NCBI GenBank assembly: GCA_947624295.1
Contig: CANQJV010000008.1
Span: 1-64,000 of the forward strand
Direction: 5' to 3'
From: an uncultured Ruminococcus sp.
GTDB lineage: Bacteria > Bacillota > Clostridia > Oscillospirales > Ruminococcaceae
DNA length: 64,000 nucleotides
Positions within the stretch are counted from its first letter, which is position 1; each line of letters begins with the position of its first letter. Shown piece after piece: positions 8,715 to 18,546 of the stretch. Position numbers and translations under genes: made by a program. Below the pieces are notes generated by a model that was given only the letters and a program-made list of their open reading frames with translations, did not search any database and was not told the DNA's origin.

Positions 8715-9373
8715 TATATTTTCTCCCTGATTATTTCTGTAATTTTTTTAACTACCTGTTCAAGCGTGAGATTTGTCGAATCAACAAGTACTGCATCTTC
8801 TGCCTGTTTCAGAGGTGCTGTTTCACGGTGCATATCCTGATAATCACGCTGTATTATGTCTTTCAGTATATCCTCATACGGCGGACAATCGCCTTTTTCA
8901 GCGAGTTCCCTGTAACGGCGGTCTGCACGTTCTTCGGGTGATGCCGTAAGATATATTTTCACGTCAGCATTCGGCAAAACAACTGTTCCTATGTCACGTC
9001 CGTCCATAATCACATTATTTTCCCTTGCGATTTTCTGCTGTAAGCCGAACAGATATTCCCTTACCGCAGGTATCGCTGAAGTCCGTGATGCTGCCATTGA
9101 AATTTCAGGCGTTCTAATCAGTTCGGAAACATCTCTGTCCCCTGAATACACACGCTGTACACCGTCAATGAATTTCAGCGAAATATCAGCGTGTCTGAGT
9201 GATTCTCCTATATCGCTGTCAGGAATATTATTCTCCGTGATATAAAGCGCAACTGCTCTGTATAATGCGCCCGTATCAACGTAAATATAGCCCATTTCAG
9301 CTGATACTGTTTTTGCTATTGTACTTTTACCTGCACCGGCAGGTCCGTCTATTGCAATGTTTATTGTACTCAT
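8714..9373 (-). CDS. cmk: Cytidylate kinase
   Basis: 219 residues, close to the family's usual length. It phosphorylates CMP/dCMP with ATP. The P-loop GPAGAGKSTIAKT is at about residues 10-22, and DGRDIGTVVLPNADVKIYLTAS is represented by its GRDIGT core that binds CMP. A lid-like segment with ERADRRYRE follows. It is translationally linked to plsC through a TAATG overlap and lies 12 nt after the CmpB-like gene. Confidence 0.97.
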   Translation of the reverse strand: MSTINIAIDGPAGAGKSTIAKTVSAEMGYIYVDTGALYRAVALYITENNIPDSDIGESLRHADISLKFIDGVQRVYSGDRDVSELIRTPEISMAASRTSAIPAVREYLFGLQQKIARENNVIMDGRDIGTVVLPNADVKIYLTASPEERADRRYRELAEKGDCPPYEDILKDIIQRDYQDMHRETAPLKQAEDAVLVDSTNLTLEQVVKKITEIIREKI

Positions 9374-9385
9374 AATTTTACTCTC

Positions 9386-9913
9386 CTAACAATTTATTAA
9401 CTTATTAACAGATATGACAAAATCCGTCACTACTGCTGTTACAGCTATAACACTGAATCCCGTACACACGGGCAAAGGTAATTTTTCGCTCAGTTTCCCT
9501 GAAATTTTATGCAGTCCGAAAAAATATATCAGCGCAAACAACCCGAAAATTGCGCTTGATATTACGCTTGACCTGTCCAGAATCGAACCCCACCACGCTT
9601 TATACGTCCAGAATTGCTTGTGAAATATAAATTCAAGAATATATGACGCTCCTAATTCAAATACTGTTGTTATTACTGCTGAAAACAGGAACACATATAC
9701 AGGATTACGCTTTTTTTCGCCGAATATCGCTAAAAGTATAAATGCTCCAACCGCATAAATCGGTATTATCGGCATATGAAGCATACCTCTGTTATCAAAA
9801 TAATCCCACAAAATCCACACTGTTATGACTTCGTACAGCCAGCCTATAAAACCTGCAACCATAAATTCGAACACATAGCGGAAAACTGCTCTTGAAATTT
9901 TATCTTTACTCAT
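9386..9913 (-). CDS. CmpB-like putative ABC-transporter type IV membrane protein (PF06541-type)
   Basis: 175 residues with about five hydrophobic segments. It carries the pattern I associate with PF06541: GWLYEV, then NRGMLHMPIIPIYAVGA, a mid-protein W/Y-rich stretch and a final membrane helix. The biochemical role of the family is not settled. The start overlaps the stop of the FAD-protein gene by 4 nt (ATGA), so it is co-translated within the operon. A distant relative is encoded at 31890-32267. Confidence 0.75.
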   Translation of the reverse strand: MSKDKISRAVFRYVFEFMVAGFIGWLYEVITVWILWDYFDNRGMLHMPIIPIYAVGAFILLAIFGEKKRNPVYVFLFSAVITTVFELGASYILEFIFHKQFWTYKAWWGSILDRSSVISSAIFGLFALIYFFGLHKISGKLSEKLPLPVCTGFSVIAVTAVVTDFVISVNKLINC

Positions 9914-11142
9914 AAATACAAAGAGGCTGAATATGCCGTTGAAAAGGCGATTTGCAGGTTAAAACCGCCCGTATATGCATCAACGTCTATTACTTCCCCT
10001 GCAAAAAACAGATTGTGAATAAGTTTCGATTCCATAGTTTTCGGGTTAATTTCTTTGACTGAAACTCCTCCGCTTGTTATAATCGCCTCGTCTATAGGAC
10101 GGAATCCTGCTATTTTCACGGGGAATGACTTGATAAGTCCGCCGAATTTATGACGTTCTTCTTTTGTGATACTGTTTATTTTGCGTTCAGGCGATATACC
10201 CGTGAGATTCACAATAACAGGTATCATTTTTGCAGGCAGTAATTTTCTTATGCCGTTTATGAAATCCCTTTTGAGATTTTCCGCAAAATCACGCTGTATT
10301 CTCGCATCAAGCTGTTCCGGCGTGAGTGCAGGTTTCAGGTCAATCATAAATTTATAGCGGTTTTTCTCCATTTTACGTATGTGACTGCTTGCGCTCAGCA
10401 CAAGCGGTCCGCTTATCCCGAAATGCGTGAAAAGCATTTCACCCTGTTCGCTGTATATAACTTTTTCGCCGTCATATAGTTTCAAATTGACGTTACGCAG
10501 CGAAAGCCCCATAAGTTCGGCGCAAAATTTATCTTCCGACACAATCGGCACAAGGCTCGGCTTTAACTCCGTAATCGTATGACCTGCACTTTCTGCCAAT
10601 TTATAGCCGTCACCCGTAGAACCTGTTACAGGATACGATTTACCGCCGCAAGCTATAAGAACACTTCCGCTCCTGTACTCCCTACCGCCTGCAATTACTC
10701 CGCAGCATAAGCCGTTTTCGATAATCAGCGATTCAACACGCTTGTGAATTATATCAACGCCCAGCCGTTTCAATTCCTTGTCAAGTGAATTGACAATATC
10801 TTCCGCCTTATCGCTTACAGGGAAAACTCTGTTGCCACGTTCTGTTTTAAGCGGTACGCCGAGTTCCTCAAAGAAATTCATTGTATCTTCCGCTGAAAAC
10901 AGCGAAAATGCACTGTACATAAAACGGCTGTTTACAGGGATATTTTTCATATGCTCCTCAACAGGCGAATTATTTGTGACATTGCACCGTCCTTTACCTG
11001 TAATACGCAGTTTCCTGCCGATTTTCTCATTCGGTTCAAACATCAGCACTTTTTTACCGTACCTTGCCGAAAAAATCGCCGACATACACCCTGACGCACC
11101 TGCTCCGACTATAATAGTATCAATAGCAATATTATCCGTCAT
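9910..11142 (-). CDS. HI0933/BaiN-family FAD-dependent oxidoreductase
   Basis: 410 residues, matching the family. The N-terminal dinucleotide-binding fold has GAGASGCMSAIFSAR, followed by EKIGRKLRITGKGRCNVTN, a signature of the HI0933 (YhiN/BaiN) flavoproteins. GEVIDVDAYTGGFNLQIAFS near the C-terminus binds the FAD ribityl/pyrophosphate. The substrate is unknown for most members, so the reaction is not stated here. It overlaps DUF3006 upstream and the CmpB-like gene downstream by 4 nt each. Confidence 0.92.
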   Translation of the reverse strand: MTDNIAIDTIIVGAGASGCMSAIFSARYGKKVLMFEPNEKIGRKLRITGKGRCNVTNNSPVEEHMKNIPVNSRFMYSAFSLFSAEDTMNFFEELGVPLKTERGNRVFPVSDKAEDIVNSLDKELKRLGVDIIHKRVESLIIENGLCCGVIAGGREYRSGSVLIACGGKSYPVTGSTGDGYKLAESAGHTITELKPSLVPIVSEDKFCAELMGLSLRNVNLKLYDGEKVIYSEQGEMLFTHFGISGPLVLSASSHIRKMEKNRYKFMIDLKPALTPEQLDARIQRDFAENLKRDFINGIRKLLPAKMIPVIVNLTGISPERKINSITKEERHKFGGLIKSFPVKIAGFRPIDEAIITSGGVSVKEINPKTMESKLIHNLFFAGEVIDVDAYTGGFNLQIAFSTAYSASLYL

Positions 11143-11354
11143 TCCGCACCCCTTTTCAAGTGCCTGAACCGTTCTGCGAGTGCCTTACGCCGTTCAATTG
11201 TCGCCTGTTCATCGATGGTATACCCGTTTTCCGTGAGCGAAATAACATCGCCTTCTTTTGCATTTTCGGGGAGGTAAATCCTCGATATATCGATAATCCC
11301 GTCATCAGTTTCGACAACCGCAAAATCCTGTTCGAATCTGTCTATTACCATCAT
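11139..11354 (-). CDS. DUF3006 small protein
   Basis: 71 residues. The opening MMVIDRFEQDFAVVETDDG and the beta-strand-rich body fit DUF3006, a small domain often encoded next to or fused with ComEC-like metallo-beta-lactamases, as here. A charged C-terminal helix (ERRKALAERFRHLKRG) follows. Function is unknown. It overlaps both neighbours by 4 nt. Confidence 0.75.
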   Translation of the reverse strand: MMVIDRFEQDFAVVETDDGIIDISRIYLPENAKEGDVISLTENGYTIDEQATIERRKALAERFRHLKRGAE

Positions 11355-12280
11355 TTTCCCTTTTCCTCCGTAACTGTAAGTTTTTCGCCGTCCGATGAAA
11401 TGACTATACTTCCGCTTAAATCAGTCCTGTATATTTTGTCAGTATATTTACTTAAATTTTCAAGCGTAATGTCATTCGGATGCCCGTAGGAGTTACCCTC
11501 TCCGCACGAAATAACCGCAATATCAGGCTTTATAATCTCAAGAAATTCCTCTGAACTTGATGTATCGCTTCCGTGATGACCTGCCTTGTATACGTCAATA
11601 TCCCGCAATTTACCCGAATCAATCATTTCTTTTTCAGCAAGTTTTTCTGCATCTCCCGTGAAAATAAAACTGTTGTCGCCGTCCGTCATTATGATACCGA
11701 CAGAATAATTGTTCGCATTTTTGTAAGTATCTCCGCACGGTGCTATGATTTCGCATTCAGCATCGCCGAGTTTTATATTTCTGCCGACTTCAGCCTCTGT
11801 AATCTCCATATTTTTATTTTCAACAGCCGTCATAAATCTCTCGAAATATTTCGTTGTCGGTATGTCACTTTCGTCAATATGCGGTAAAATAATTTCACCT
11901 ATGTCATAATATTCAACTATTTTATCCATACAGCCCATATGGTCAGAATGCGGATGAGTACCGATTAAATAGTCAATCTGCGTTATGCCGAGATTATCAA
12001 GATACGTTTCTACTTCATCATCTTTGCCGATTTCTCCGCAATCTATCAGCATTGTATCTTCTCCCGACTGTATGAATATACTATCGCCCTGCCCTACGTC
12101 TATGTAATGCACTTTCAAGGGGATATGTTCAGTTACAGTTATAGCAGGCTCTTCGCTGTCGGTACGGTTCAGGCTGATAATAATTCCCGCAGCAACGGCT
12201 ATAATAAAGCCGATTACCCATATTATCCCTTTTTTCGGCGATTTTTCTGCGGATTGTTTTTGTTTTTGTTTTTCTGCCAA
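11351..12280 (-). CDS. Membrane-anchored ComEC/Rec2-like metallo-beta-lactamase-fold hydrolase
   Basis: 309 residues. A Lys/Gln-rich N-terminus (QKQKQ run) precedes one membrane segment (about 19-36). The rest is an MBL fold resembling the extracellular domain of ComEC: VHYIDVGQGDSIFI, the metal motif THPHSDHMG, FTGDAEKLAE, YKAGHHGSDTSS and SCGEGNSYGHP. These proteins are predicted phosphodiesterases or nucleases; the substrate here is unknown. The start is a TTG at 12280 inside the end of the radical-SAM gene, because no ATG or GTG in this frame precedes the membrane segment. The resulting 58-nt overlap is unusually long for this operon. Confidence 0.85.
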   Translation of the reverse strand: MAEKQKQKQSAEKSPKKGIIWVIGFIIAVAAGIIISLNRTDSEEPAITVTEHIPLKVHYIDVGQGDSIFIQSGEDTMLIDCGEIGKDDEVETYLDNLGITQIDYLIGTHPHSDHMGCMDKIVEYYDIGEIILPHIDESDIPTTKYFERFMTAVENKNMEITEAEVGRNIKLGDAECEIIAPCGDTYKNANNYSVGIIMTDGDNSFIFTGDAEKLAEKEMIDSGKLRDIDVYKAGHHGSDTSSSEEFLEIIKPDIAVISCGEGNSYGHPNDITLENLSKYTDKIYRTDLSGSIVISSDGEKLTVTEEKGK

Positions 12281-14109
12281 TTTTTCTCACTGCCTTTACT
12301 ATTATTAGTTTTTTTAACATTATCGTCAACAAGACATTTCGGTGAACTGCCTATCAAGTCAAATCTTTTAGCTTTTTTCAGTGCTTTCAGGACTATCTCC
12401 CTGTTCTGCGGTTTGAAATATTGCAATAAAGCCCTTTGCATAGCCTTTTCTTCAGCCGTTTTCGGGACGTATACCTTTTCCATTGTATACGGGTCAAGTT
12501 CCGTGTAGAACATACAGGTTGAAATTGTCCCCGGTGTCGGGTAAAAATCCTGTACCTGTTCGGGACGGATTTTGTTGTCACGCAGAAACAATGCAAGGTC
12601 TATCGCCTCATTCAGCGTACTTCCGGGGTGAGATGACATAAGATACGGCACAAGATACTGTTCTTTGCCGATACTTTTCGTAATCTCATAAAACCGTTTC
12701 TGAAACGCCTTATACGCCTCAATATGCGGTTTTCCCATTTTATCGAGTACTACAGCCGAACAATGTTCCGGGGCGACTTTAAGCTGTCCGCTTACGTGGT
12801 ATTTTATGAGTTCCCGCATAAATTCGTCGTTTTTATCCTGCATAAGATAGTCGTATCTTATTCCCGAACGTATGAAAACTCTCTTGACTCCCTTTATTTT
12901 GCGGATTTTCCGTAGTAAGCCGAGATATTCCCTATGGTCTGCTTTCAATGACGGGCACGGTACAGGCGCAAGGCATTTTTTCCCTATACACAAGCCTTTT
13001 TCGAGTTGCTTTTCACATGAAGTATGCCTGAAATTCGCTGTAGGTCCGCCGACATCGTGAATATATCCCTTGAAATCAGGCATTTGCGTTATACGTTCGG
13101 CTTCAGCGAGAATAGACTCCTCACTCCTGACCGTGACACGCCTGCCCTGATGAAGTGCTATCGAACAGAAATTACAATACCCGAAACAACCTCTGTTATG
13201 CGTGATTGAAAAACGGACTTCCTCTATACCGGGCACACCGCCTTCCGATTCATAAACAGGGTGATAACGCCTTGTATACGGTAAACTGTAAATATAGTCG
13301 AGTTCTTCTGTTGTAAGGCTTTTTGCAGGAGGATTCTGCACAAGCATCATATTCCCGTGACGCTGTATAATTGTTTTTCCGTATACCTCGTCTTGCCAGT
13401 CATACTGGATTTTCGTTGCTTTAGCGTACTCCCTCTTATTGTCACTCACCTGTTCAAATGACGGGCACTGCACTGCACCTATAGGCGTATTTATAGGTTC
13501 AGTCAGGTAGCAAGTCCCTCGTATATCGTGGATTTCACGTATATTTTCGCCGTCCGCAAGCCGTCTGCATAATTCCTGTATCTGATGTTCACCCATACCG
13601 TACATTAACAAATCTGCACCGCTGTCAACAAGTACTGACTGACGGACTGTATCGTCCCAGTAATCATAGTGTGCAAATCTGCGCAGTGATGCCTCAAGAC
13701 CGCCTATTGCTATGGGAATATCCCCAAAATATTCACGTAATTTCCTGCAATACACTATAACAGCCCTGTCAGGACGTTTGCCTGCTTTTCCGCCTGCCGT
13801 GTATGCATCATCTGAACGCTTTCTTTTAGCAGCAGTGTAATGTGCTACCATTGAATCAATATTCCCCGATGTCACCAGAAATGCGTATTTAGGTTCACCG
13901 AATTTCCTGAAATCACGGTCTGTTTTCCAGTCAGGCTGAGAAATTATCCCGACTGTAAAGCCCATATCCTCTATAAGACGTGTTATTATCGCTGCTCCGA
14001 AACTCGGATGGTCAACATAAGCATCGCCCGTTATATAGATAAAATCAAACTGCTTTATGCCCTGTTCGTCCATTTCTTTTTTTGTTAACGGTATAAACTT
14101 ATTGTACAT
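12223..14109 (-). CDS. YgiQ-family radical SAM protein
   Basis: 628 residues. The N-terminal region (about 1-290) carries the UPF0313/YgiQ-type domain (DAYVDHPSFGAA, AIGGLEASLRRFAHYDYW). The radical-SAM core follows with the cluster motif CFGYCNFCSIALHQGRR, where three Cys bind [4Fe-4S]. A DUF3362-like C-terminal part (DFYPTPGTISTCMFYTELDPY) precedes a low-complexity Lys/Asn tail. Its substrate is not established. It lies 18 nt downstream of ftsK and overlaps the MBL gene's start within the K/N-rich tail. Confidence 0.93.
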   Translation of the reverse strand: MYNKFIPLTKKEMDEQGIKQFDFIYITGDAYVDHPSFGAAIITRLIEDMGFTVGIISQPDWKTDRDFRKFGEPKYAFLVTSGNIDSMVAHYTAAKRKRSDDAYTAGGKAGKRPDRAVIVYCRKLREYFGDIPIAIGGLEASLRRFAHYDYWDDTVRQSVLVDSGADLLMYGMGEHQIQELCRRLADGENIREIHDIRGTCYLTEPINTPIGAVQCPSFEQVSDNKREYAKATKIQYDWQDEVYGKTIIQRHGNMMLVQNPPAKSLTTEELDYIYSLPYTRRYHPVYESEGGVPGIEEVRFSITHNRGCFGYCNFCSIALHQGRRVTVRSEESILAEAERITQMPDFKGYIHDVGGPTANFRHTSCEKQLEKGLCIGKKCLAPVPCPSLKADHREYLGLLRKIRKIKGVKRVFIRSGIRYDYLMQDKNDEFMRELIKYHVSGQLKVAPEHCSAVVLDKMGKPHIEAYKAFQKRFYEITKSIGKEQYLVPYLMSSHPGSTLNEAIDLALFLRDNKIRPEQVQDFYPTPGTISTCMFYTELDPYTMEKVYVPKTAEEKAMQRALLQYFKPQNREIVLKALKKAKRFDLIGSSPKCLVDDNVKKTNNSKGSEKNWQKNKNKNNPQKNRRKKG

Positions 14110-14127
14110 ATTTCACCTCTGTCATAA

Positions 14128-16686
14128 TTACTTATTTTCAAGCTGTCTTAATTTCCACTCATCAAACTGCATTTTCGACATGAGTACTTTTCTTGGTTTT
14201 GCGCCCTCACTTGGTCCTATTATGCCACGTTCCTCAAGCTCGTCCATTATTCTCGATGCCCTTGCGTAGCCTAATTTCAGCTTTTTCTGTAACATTGTAG
14301 TTGAAAGCTGTCCTGCATTTACAGCAACTTCCGCACCTCTGATGACGTAATCCTCATCACTTCCTGCCTCAAATCCGCTTGCTGATATATCTGCGCTCTT
14401 ATTGCCTTTTGTCTGCGGTACGAAATTCTCAACAGCCTCTATAATCTGCGGATTATAACTGCTTGTTGCCTGACGCCTTATAAATTCAACTGTATTGTTT
14501 ATATCTTTTGACGAGGCGAAACAACCTTGTATTCTTACAGGCTTACTCATTCCTATAGGCATATACAGCATATCACCGTTGCCAAGAAGTTTATCCGCAC
14601 CTGCCATATCAATTATAGTACGTGAATCGACCTGCGACATTACTGAAAGTGCTATACGGCTCGGGATATTCGCCTTGATAAGACCTGTTATAACGTCTGT
14701 AGTCGGTCTTTGCGTTGCAACAACAAGGTGCATTCCTGCTGCACGTCCCATTTGCGCAAGACGGCATATTGAATCTTCTACTTCCTTGCCCGCAACAAGC
14801 ATCATATCTGCTAATTCGTCAATAAATATGACAATCTGAGGCATACGGTCAAGTTCAACATCTTCAGCAATTTCGTTATATGATTTAATATCATTCGCTC
14901 CGACATCGGCAAATGTATTATATCTCCTCATCATCTCATTTACCGCCCAATTCAACGCACCGGCGGCTTTTTTAGCTTCCGTGACTATCGGTATAAGAAG
15001 ATGCGGTATACCCTCGAATACCTTAAATTCAACTACTTTCGGGTCAATCAGTATGATTTTGACTTCATCAGGTGTTGCATTGTAAAGGATACTCATAATT
15101 ATAGAACGTGTACAGACTGATTTACCTGAACCCGTCGTTCCTGCTATGATAACATGGGGCATTTTGGTAATATCGCCGACAATTGCATTTCCTGCAATAT
15201 CTTTCCCTACAGCAAACGCCAGTTTACTTTTGGAGTTTCTGAATTCATTTGATTCGAGGATTTCCCTCAGCGTAACGACATCTTTATTTATGTTAGGCAC
15301 TTCAATTCCGACAGCAGCTTTTCCCGGAACAGGTGCTTCTATACGTACTCCCTGCGCCGCAAGACTTAACGCTATATCGTCCTCAAGTCCCCTGATTTTA
15401 GAGACTTTTATTCCCGAACCCGGACGGACTTCGTAACGTGTGATTGAAGGTCCTCTGAAAATGTCAACAATTTCAACTGCAACGGAAAAGCTGTCAAATG
15501 TTTTTACTATTGTATCAGCCTTTTCAAGCATTTCAGCTTTTGCCTCCTCACTGTTTATTGTGTTGTCGGACGGCGTAAGCAGTGACATATCAGGTAAAAC
15601 ATATACAGGTTTCTCAACATAATCAATATCAATGTCAGTGAAATCTTCCTCTGTATCGTCATCTTCATTAAACGGCATAAATTTCGTTTCAGGCTTTTTC
15701 CTTGCGGCATTTTCTATAAGCCTCTCCAAATCGCTGAAAGTCTTGTCTTTTTTGGGATTATTGTCTATATCTATGTCAATAGCATTATTATCAGCCGTAT
15801 TTTCGGGAGTTTTGTGTTTTTCTTCGGGTAAGGGAACATCAAAAAATACACTTAATTCCTCATCTTCATTTACAGAATCATCTTCATTTTCGTCAATACC
15901 GTGAATTTCAAACCTGAAATTTTCCTGCTCCTGTTCATCTTCATCATCTTCTGTTTCATCATCATAATAATCAGCATCTTCTTCAGGTAAATCTTTTTGC
16001 TCAATATATTTAACATCATCGTCATAATACTCATCATCATCTTCTTCATCGTCGTCATCTTCAGTATCGTCACTATTACTGAAAAAATCAAGTGCATATC
16101 GTACAGGTTTAGCTATAATGTCAAAACAATCTGTAAGACCTTTCCCTGTGAGAATAAGAAAAAGCACGCACGCAAGCAGAACAACTACAATTTTAGCACC
16201 CATTTTCCCGAAAATCACAAAAAGCATTCCCGCAAGCGGAAGTGATATAACTCCTCCGCCTTTGAACGATGCACCGTCTTTATACAGGCTTATTATATAA
16301 CTCAACAAATCTCTGCCGGGTATTTTCCCTACAGTGAATATCTGTATAGTTGAACTTGCAATAAAAAGCCAGCCTATTCCCCACACAATTTTGCTGATTA
16401 TCTCCTCACGGCTTCTTTCCGTCCCTATCAGAACCGAAACATATATCAGCAAAGCAGGCACAAGAAAAACTGCCCAGCCACATATTCCCCATAAAGCATC
16501 ATGCATATAGCTCCAGCCTGCTGAACCGTGAATAAGCGTTATAAGTGTTACGAGTATCCCTGTCGCAAACATTGTAACTGATACAACACGCCTCATCTCA
16601 TTTATGTAATCACTGCCCGTTTTTTCAACAGGCTTTTTCCTCTCGTTAAAATCCGCTCCGAGCGGTGCTTTTTTTCTTTCAGCCAT
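14128..16686 (-). CDS. ftsK: FtsK/SpoIIIE-type DNA translocase
   Basis: 852 residues. About four N-terminal membrane helices (about 34-190) anchor it at the division septum. An Asp/Glu-rich linker follows (about 205-290, with runs such as DDDDEEDDDEYYDDD). The RecA-like motor has Walker A AGTTGSGKS near residue 515 and a Walker B region VIFIDELADMM. The C-terminal gamma winged helix (GYARASRIMDELEERG) reads chromosome-orienting sequences. It pumps chromosomal DNA through the septum at division or sporulation. Its adjacency to tepA mirrors the tepA-spoIIIE neighbourhood of Bacillus. Whether it acts as FtsK or SpoIIIE cannot be told from sequence. Confidence 0.96.
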   Translation of the reverse strand: MAERKKAPLGADFNERKKPVEKTGSDYINEMRRVVSVTMFATGILVTLITLIHGSAGWSYMHDALWGICGWAVFLVPALLIYVSVLIGTERSREEIISKIVWGIGWLFIASSTIQIFTVGKIPGRDLLSYIISLYKDGASFKGGGVISLPLAGMLFVIFGKMGAKIVVVLLACVLFLILTGKGLTDCFDIIAKPVRYALDFFSNSDDTEDDDDEEDDDEYYDDDVKYIEQKDLPEEDADYYDDETEDDEDEQEQENFRFEIHGIDENEDDSVNEDEELSVFFDVPLPEEKHKTPENTADNNAIDIDIDNNPKKDKTFSDLERLIENAARKKPETKFMPFNEDDDTEEDFTDIDIDYVEKPVYVLPDMSLLTPSDNTINSEEAKAEMLEKADTIVKTFDSFSVAVEIVDIFRGPSITRYEVRPGSGIKVSKIRGLEDDIALSLAAQGVRIEAPVPGKAAVGIEVPNINKDVVTLREILESNEFRNSKSKLAFAVGKDIAGNAIVGDITKMPHVIIAGTTGSGKSVCTRSIIMSILYNATPDEVKIILIDPKVVEFKVFEGIPHLLIPIVTEAKKAAGALNWAVNEMMRRYNTFADVGANDIKSYNEIAEDVELDRMPQIVIFIDELADMMLVAGKEVEDSICRLAQMGRAAGMHLVVATQRPTTDVITGLIKANIPSRIALSVMSQVDSRTIIDMAGADKLLGNGDMLYMPIGMSKPVRIQGCFASSKDINNTVEFIRRQATSSYNPQIIEAVENFVPQTKGNKSADISASGFEAGSDEDYVIRGAEVAVNAGQLSTTMLQKKLKLGYARASRIMDELEERGIIGPSEGAKPRKVLMSKMQFDEWKLRQLENK

Positions 16687-16702
16687 TTACTGCCTCCATA
16701 AA

Positions 16703-17389
16703 TTATTTATATCTTATTTCCGTATTCTCAATCATTTCATAAAGACAATCCATAGCATCGCCAAGACTTCCCAATTTGTCAATCAAGCCTATTTCAACTG
16801 CCTTTTTTCCCTCGACTACAGAACCCACATCAAGAACAAGTTCGTCTGTATTCATCATAAGTGTACGGAATACATTTTCTTTTACATTGCTGTTATCAGT
16901 GACAAACTTTATTATTCTGTCCTGCATTTTGTCAAAATATGACAATGTCTGCGGTACTCCGAGTACTGTGCCGTTCATACGGACAGGGTGTATTGTCATT
17001 GATGCGGACGGTACTATAAACGATGTTTTCGCACTTACAGCAAGAGGTACGCCTATTGAATGACCTCCGCCTACAACAAGCGATACTGTTGGTGTTTTCA
17101 TACCTGCTATCAGTTCCGCTATCGCAAGACCTGCCTCAACATCTCCGCCAACCGTGTTCAATATGATGATAAGCCCTTCAACGCTCCTGTCCTGTTCTAT
17201 CGCAACAAGTGCAGGGATTATATGTTCATATTTTGTTGTTTTATTCTGTTCCGCAAGAACATAGTGACCCTCAATCTGCCCGATAACAGTAAGGCAATGA
17301 ATAAGATGCTTAGTATTCTGAATATTTACGTCTGTATCACTTTCAGCAACATTTATTTCTTTTGTTTTATCATTTTCTTTATTATCCAT
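16703..17389 (-). CDS. tepA: ClpP-class protease-like protein TepA
   Basis: 228 residues of the ClpP/crotonase fold. [20 protein letters not shown] forms the strand and oxyanion region, and [14 protein letters not shown] carries the probable catalytic Ser. [10 protein letters not shown] supplies the expected His. TepA was described in Bacillus as a translocation-enhancing cytoplasmic peptidase, and its gene neighbours spoIIIE there as it does here. A Lys/Asp/Glu-rich N-terminal 30 residues is unlike ClpP itself and fits TepA. It is the first gene of the long operon, 16 nt ahead of ftsK, with GGGGGAGAG before the ATG. Confidence 0.85.
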   Translation of the reverse strand: MDNKENDKTKEINVAESDTDVNIQNTKHLIHCLTVIGQIEGHYVLAEQNKTTKYEHIIPALVAIEQDRSVEGLIIILNTVGGDVEAGLAIAELIAGMKTPTVSLVVGGGHSIGVPLAVSAKTSFIVPSASMTIHPVRMNGTVLGVPQTLSYFDKMQDRIIKFVTDNSNVKENVFRTLMMNTDELVLDVGSVVEGKKAVEIGLIDKLGSLGDAMDCLYEMIENTEIRYK

Positions 17390-17463
17390 AACACACTCTC
17401 CCCCTGAAATCTTTAGTATAATATAAAGTATTATACCCGTTCAGGTGGTGAGTATACATTATT

Positions 17464-17492
17464 ATTATATACTATTTATACCATAAAGTCAA
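17464..17492 (-). promoter_or_regulatory. Sigma-A promoter of the tepA-ftsK-...-ispH operon
   Basis: TTGACT (17487-17492) and TATAAT (17464-17469) on the minus strand, 17 bp apart. The leader is about 70 nt. It sits just past the terminator of the upstream gene. Confidence 0.7.
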
Positions 17493-17497
17493 GAATC

Positions 17498-17540
17498 AAA
17501 AAATTAAAAAAATACCGTCCTCACTTTTTGTGAGAACGGC
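17498..17540 (-). terminator. Rho-independent terminator of the 17551-18489 gene
   Basis: CCGTTCTCAC and GTGAGGACGG (minus strand) pair around an AAAAA loop with one G-U, then a run of seven U. It is 10 nt past the stop codon. Confidence 0.85.
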
Positions 17541-17550
17541 ATAGAATATT

Positions 17551-18489
17551 TTAGTATACTTTGCTCAGAACTATAGCAGGACTTGATGCCTCTCCTGTTT
17601 CAGCATCAACAGACACATGTGTATGGAATTTATATTTATCAACAGTTTCACCATAGCTGTCACTTCCCCAACAGGTAGCTTTTATATCAAAAAAATATGA
17701 TTTTGTGTCTTCATCATATTCAACTGATACATCACCGTAATTGATTGTATCAAATGTTACTGCTTTCGAATAACCTTTTAATACATCGCCATCTTCGAGC
17801 TTTTGTTCAAGATATTCCTCTGCAATATAGGTTGCTTCGCTTTGTGTGAGTAGTGTCTTGCTTTCGGGAACATATGATGAATATGAAGATTTACTTGATG
17901 AAGAAGTGCTTTTATCTGTTTTTTCAAATGTCAGAAGAACTTGACATTTTCCCTCTTTGTCATACATCCATATCCAAACCTCCAGTCTATCTTTTTCGCA
18001 GAATTTATCTGCTGCATACTGAAGACCTTTTTTATAGTAAGTAATCCGATAAATGCCTATATCTCCTTTGTTTTTGCCGTCAGTTTCATAGTCTATACTT
18101 TTATTATGTAAAATCTGTTTCATGTTATAAGAGGTATTTTCCAGTTTAAGATTTTCATCTATGGTACCCACTTTTGCTTCGCCGTCTTCATCAATTTTAA
18201 GTGTTATTTTGTTGACAAAACTTTCCTCAAGAAAGCTGTCTGTAATTCCATAATCCATTGCTCCCAAAGTTGCAAGAGTATCAATGCAGTTATATTCTCC
18301 CACTATGCCGTTTTTGAAATTCTTATGCTTAAAATATTTCGGCAAAAATGCAATGACAGAAATAATTGCTGCAAGAAAAATGACACTGACTATTATTATC
18401 ACAATAAAAAGCACTTTATGCTTTTTTTTCGGTTTCGGCGGTTGCTGTTCTTCGATTACTTCAATCACATTGTTTGTTTCGTTATCCAT
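17551..18489 (-). CDS. Hypothetical membrane-anchored protein
   Basis: 312 residues, family not recognised. An acidic and proline-containing N-terminus and a Lys cluster (PKPKKKHK) precede a single membrane helix (about 26-49); the rest is predicted outside. The ectodomain has a Ser-rich interruption (about 196-208) followed by a C-terminal region of about 100 residues (LTQSEATYIAEEYLEQKLEDG onward) that alternates short strands. It is a monocistron with its own promoter and terminator. The positive-inside rule supports an N-in, C-out topology. No catalytic motif is visible. Confidence 0.75.
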   Translation of the reverse strand: MDNETNNVIEVIEEQQPPKPKKKHKVLFIVIIIVSVIFLAAIISVIAFLPKYFKHKNFKNGIVGEYNCIDTLATLGAMDYGITDSFLEESFVNKITLKIDEDGEAKVGTIDENLKLENTSYNMKQILHNKSIDYETDGKNKGDIGIYRITYYKKGLQYAADKFCEKDRLEVWIWMYDKEGKCQVLLTFEKTDKSTSSSSKSSYSSYVPESKTLLTQSEATYIAEEYLEQKLEDGDVLKGYSKAVTFDTINYGDVSVEYDEDTKSYFFDIKATCWGSDSYGETVDKYKFHTHVSVDAETGEASSPAIVLSKVY

Positions 18490-18518
18490 AGGATAAACCT
18501 CCCTTATTTTTATGGTTT

Positions 18519-18546
18519 ATTATATCATATCACATATTTTGTTAAA
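18519..18546 (-). promoter_or_regulatory. Putative promoter of the 17551-18489 gene
   Basis: TTTAAC (18541-18546) and TATAAT (18519-18524) on the minus strand with a 16-bp spacer, about 30 nt before the start codon. Confidence 0.5.

Noticed and set aside
12129-12332. 67-codon frame at the junction of the radical-SAM and MBL genes
   Set aside because: It is the third phase of the overlap region and its sequence is low complexity; the two flanking genes explain the DNA.
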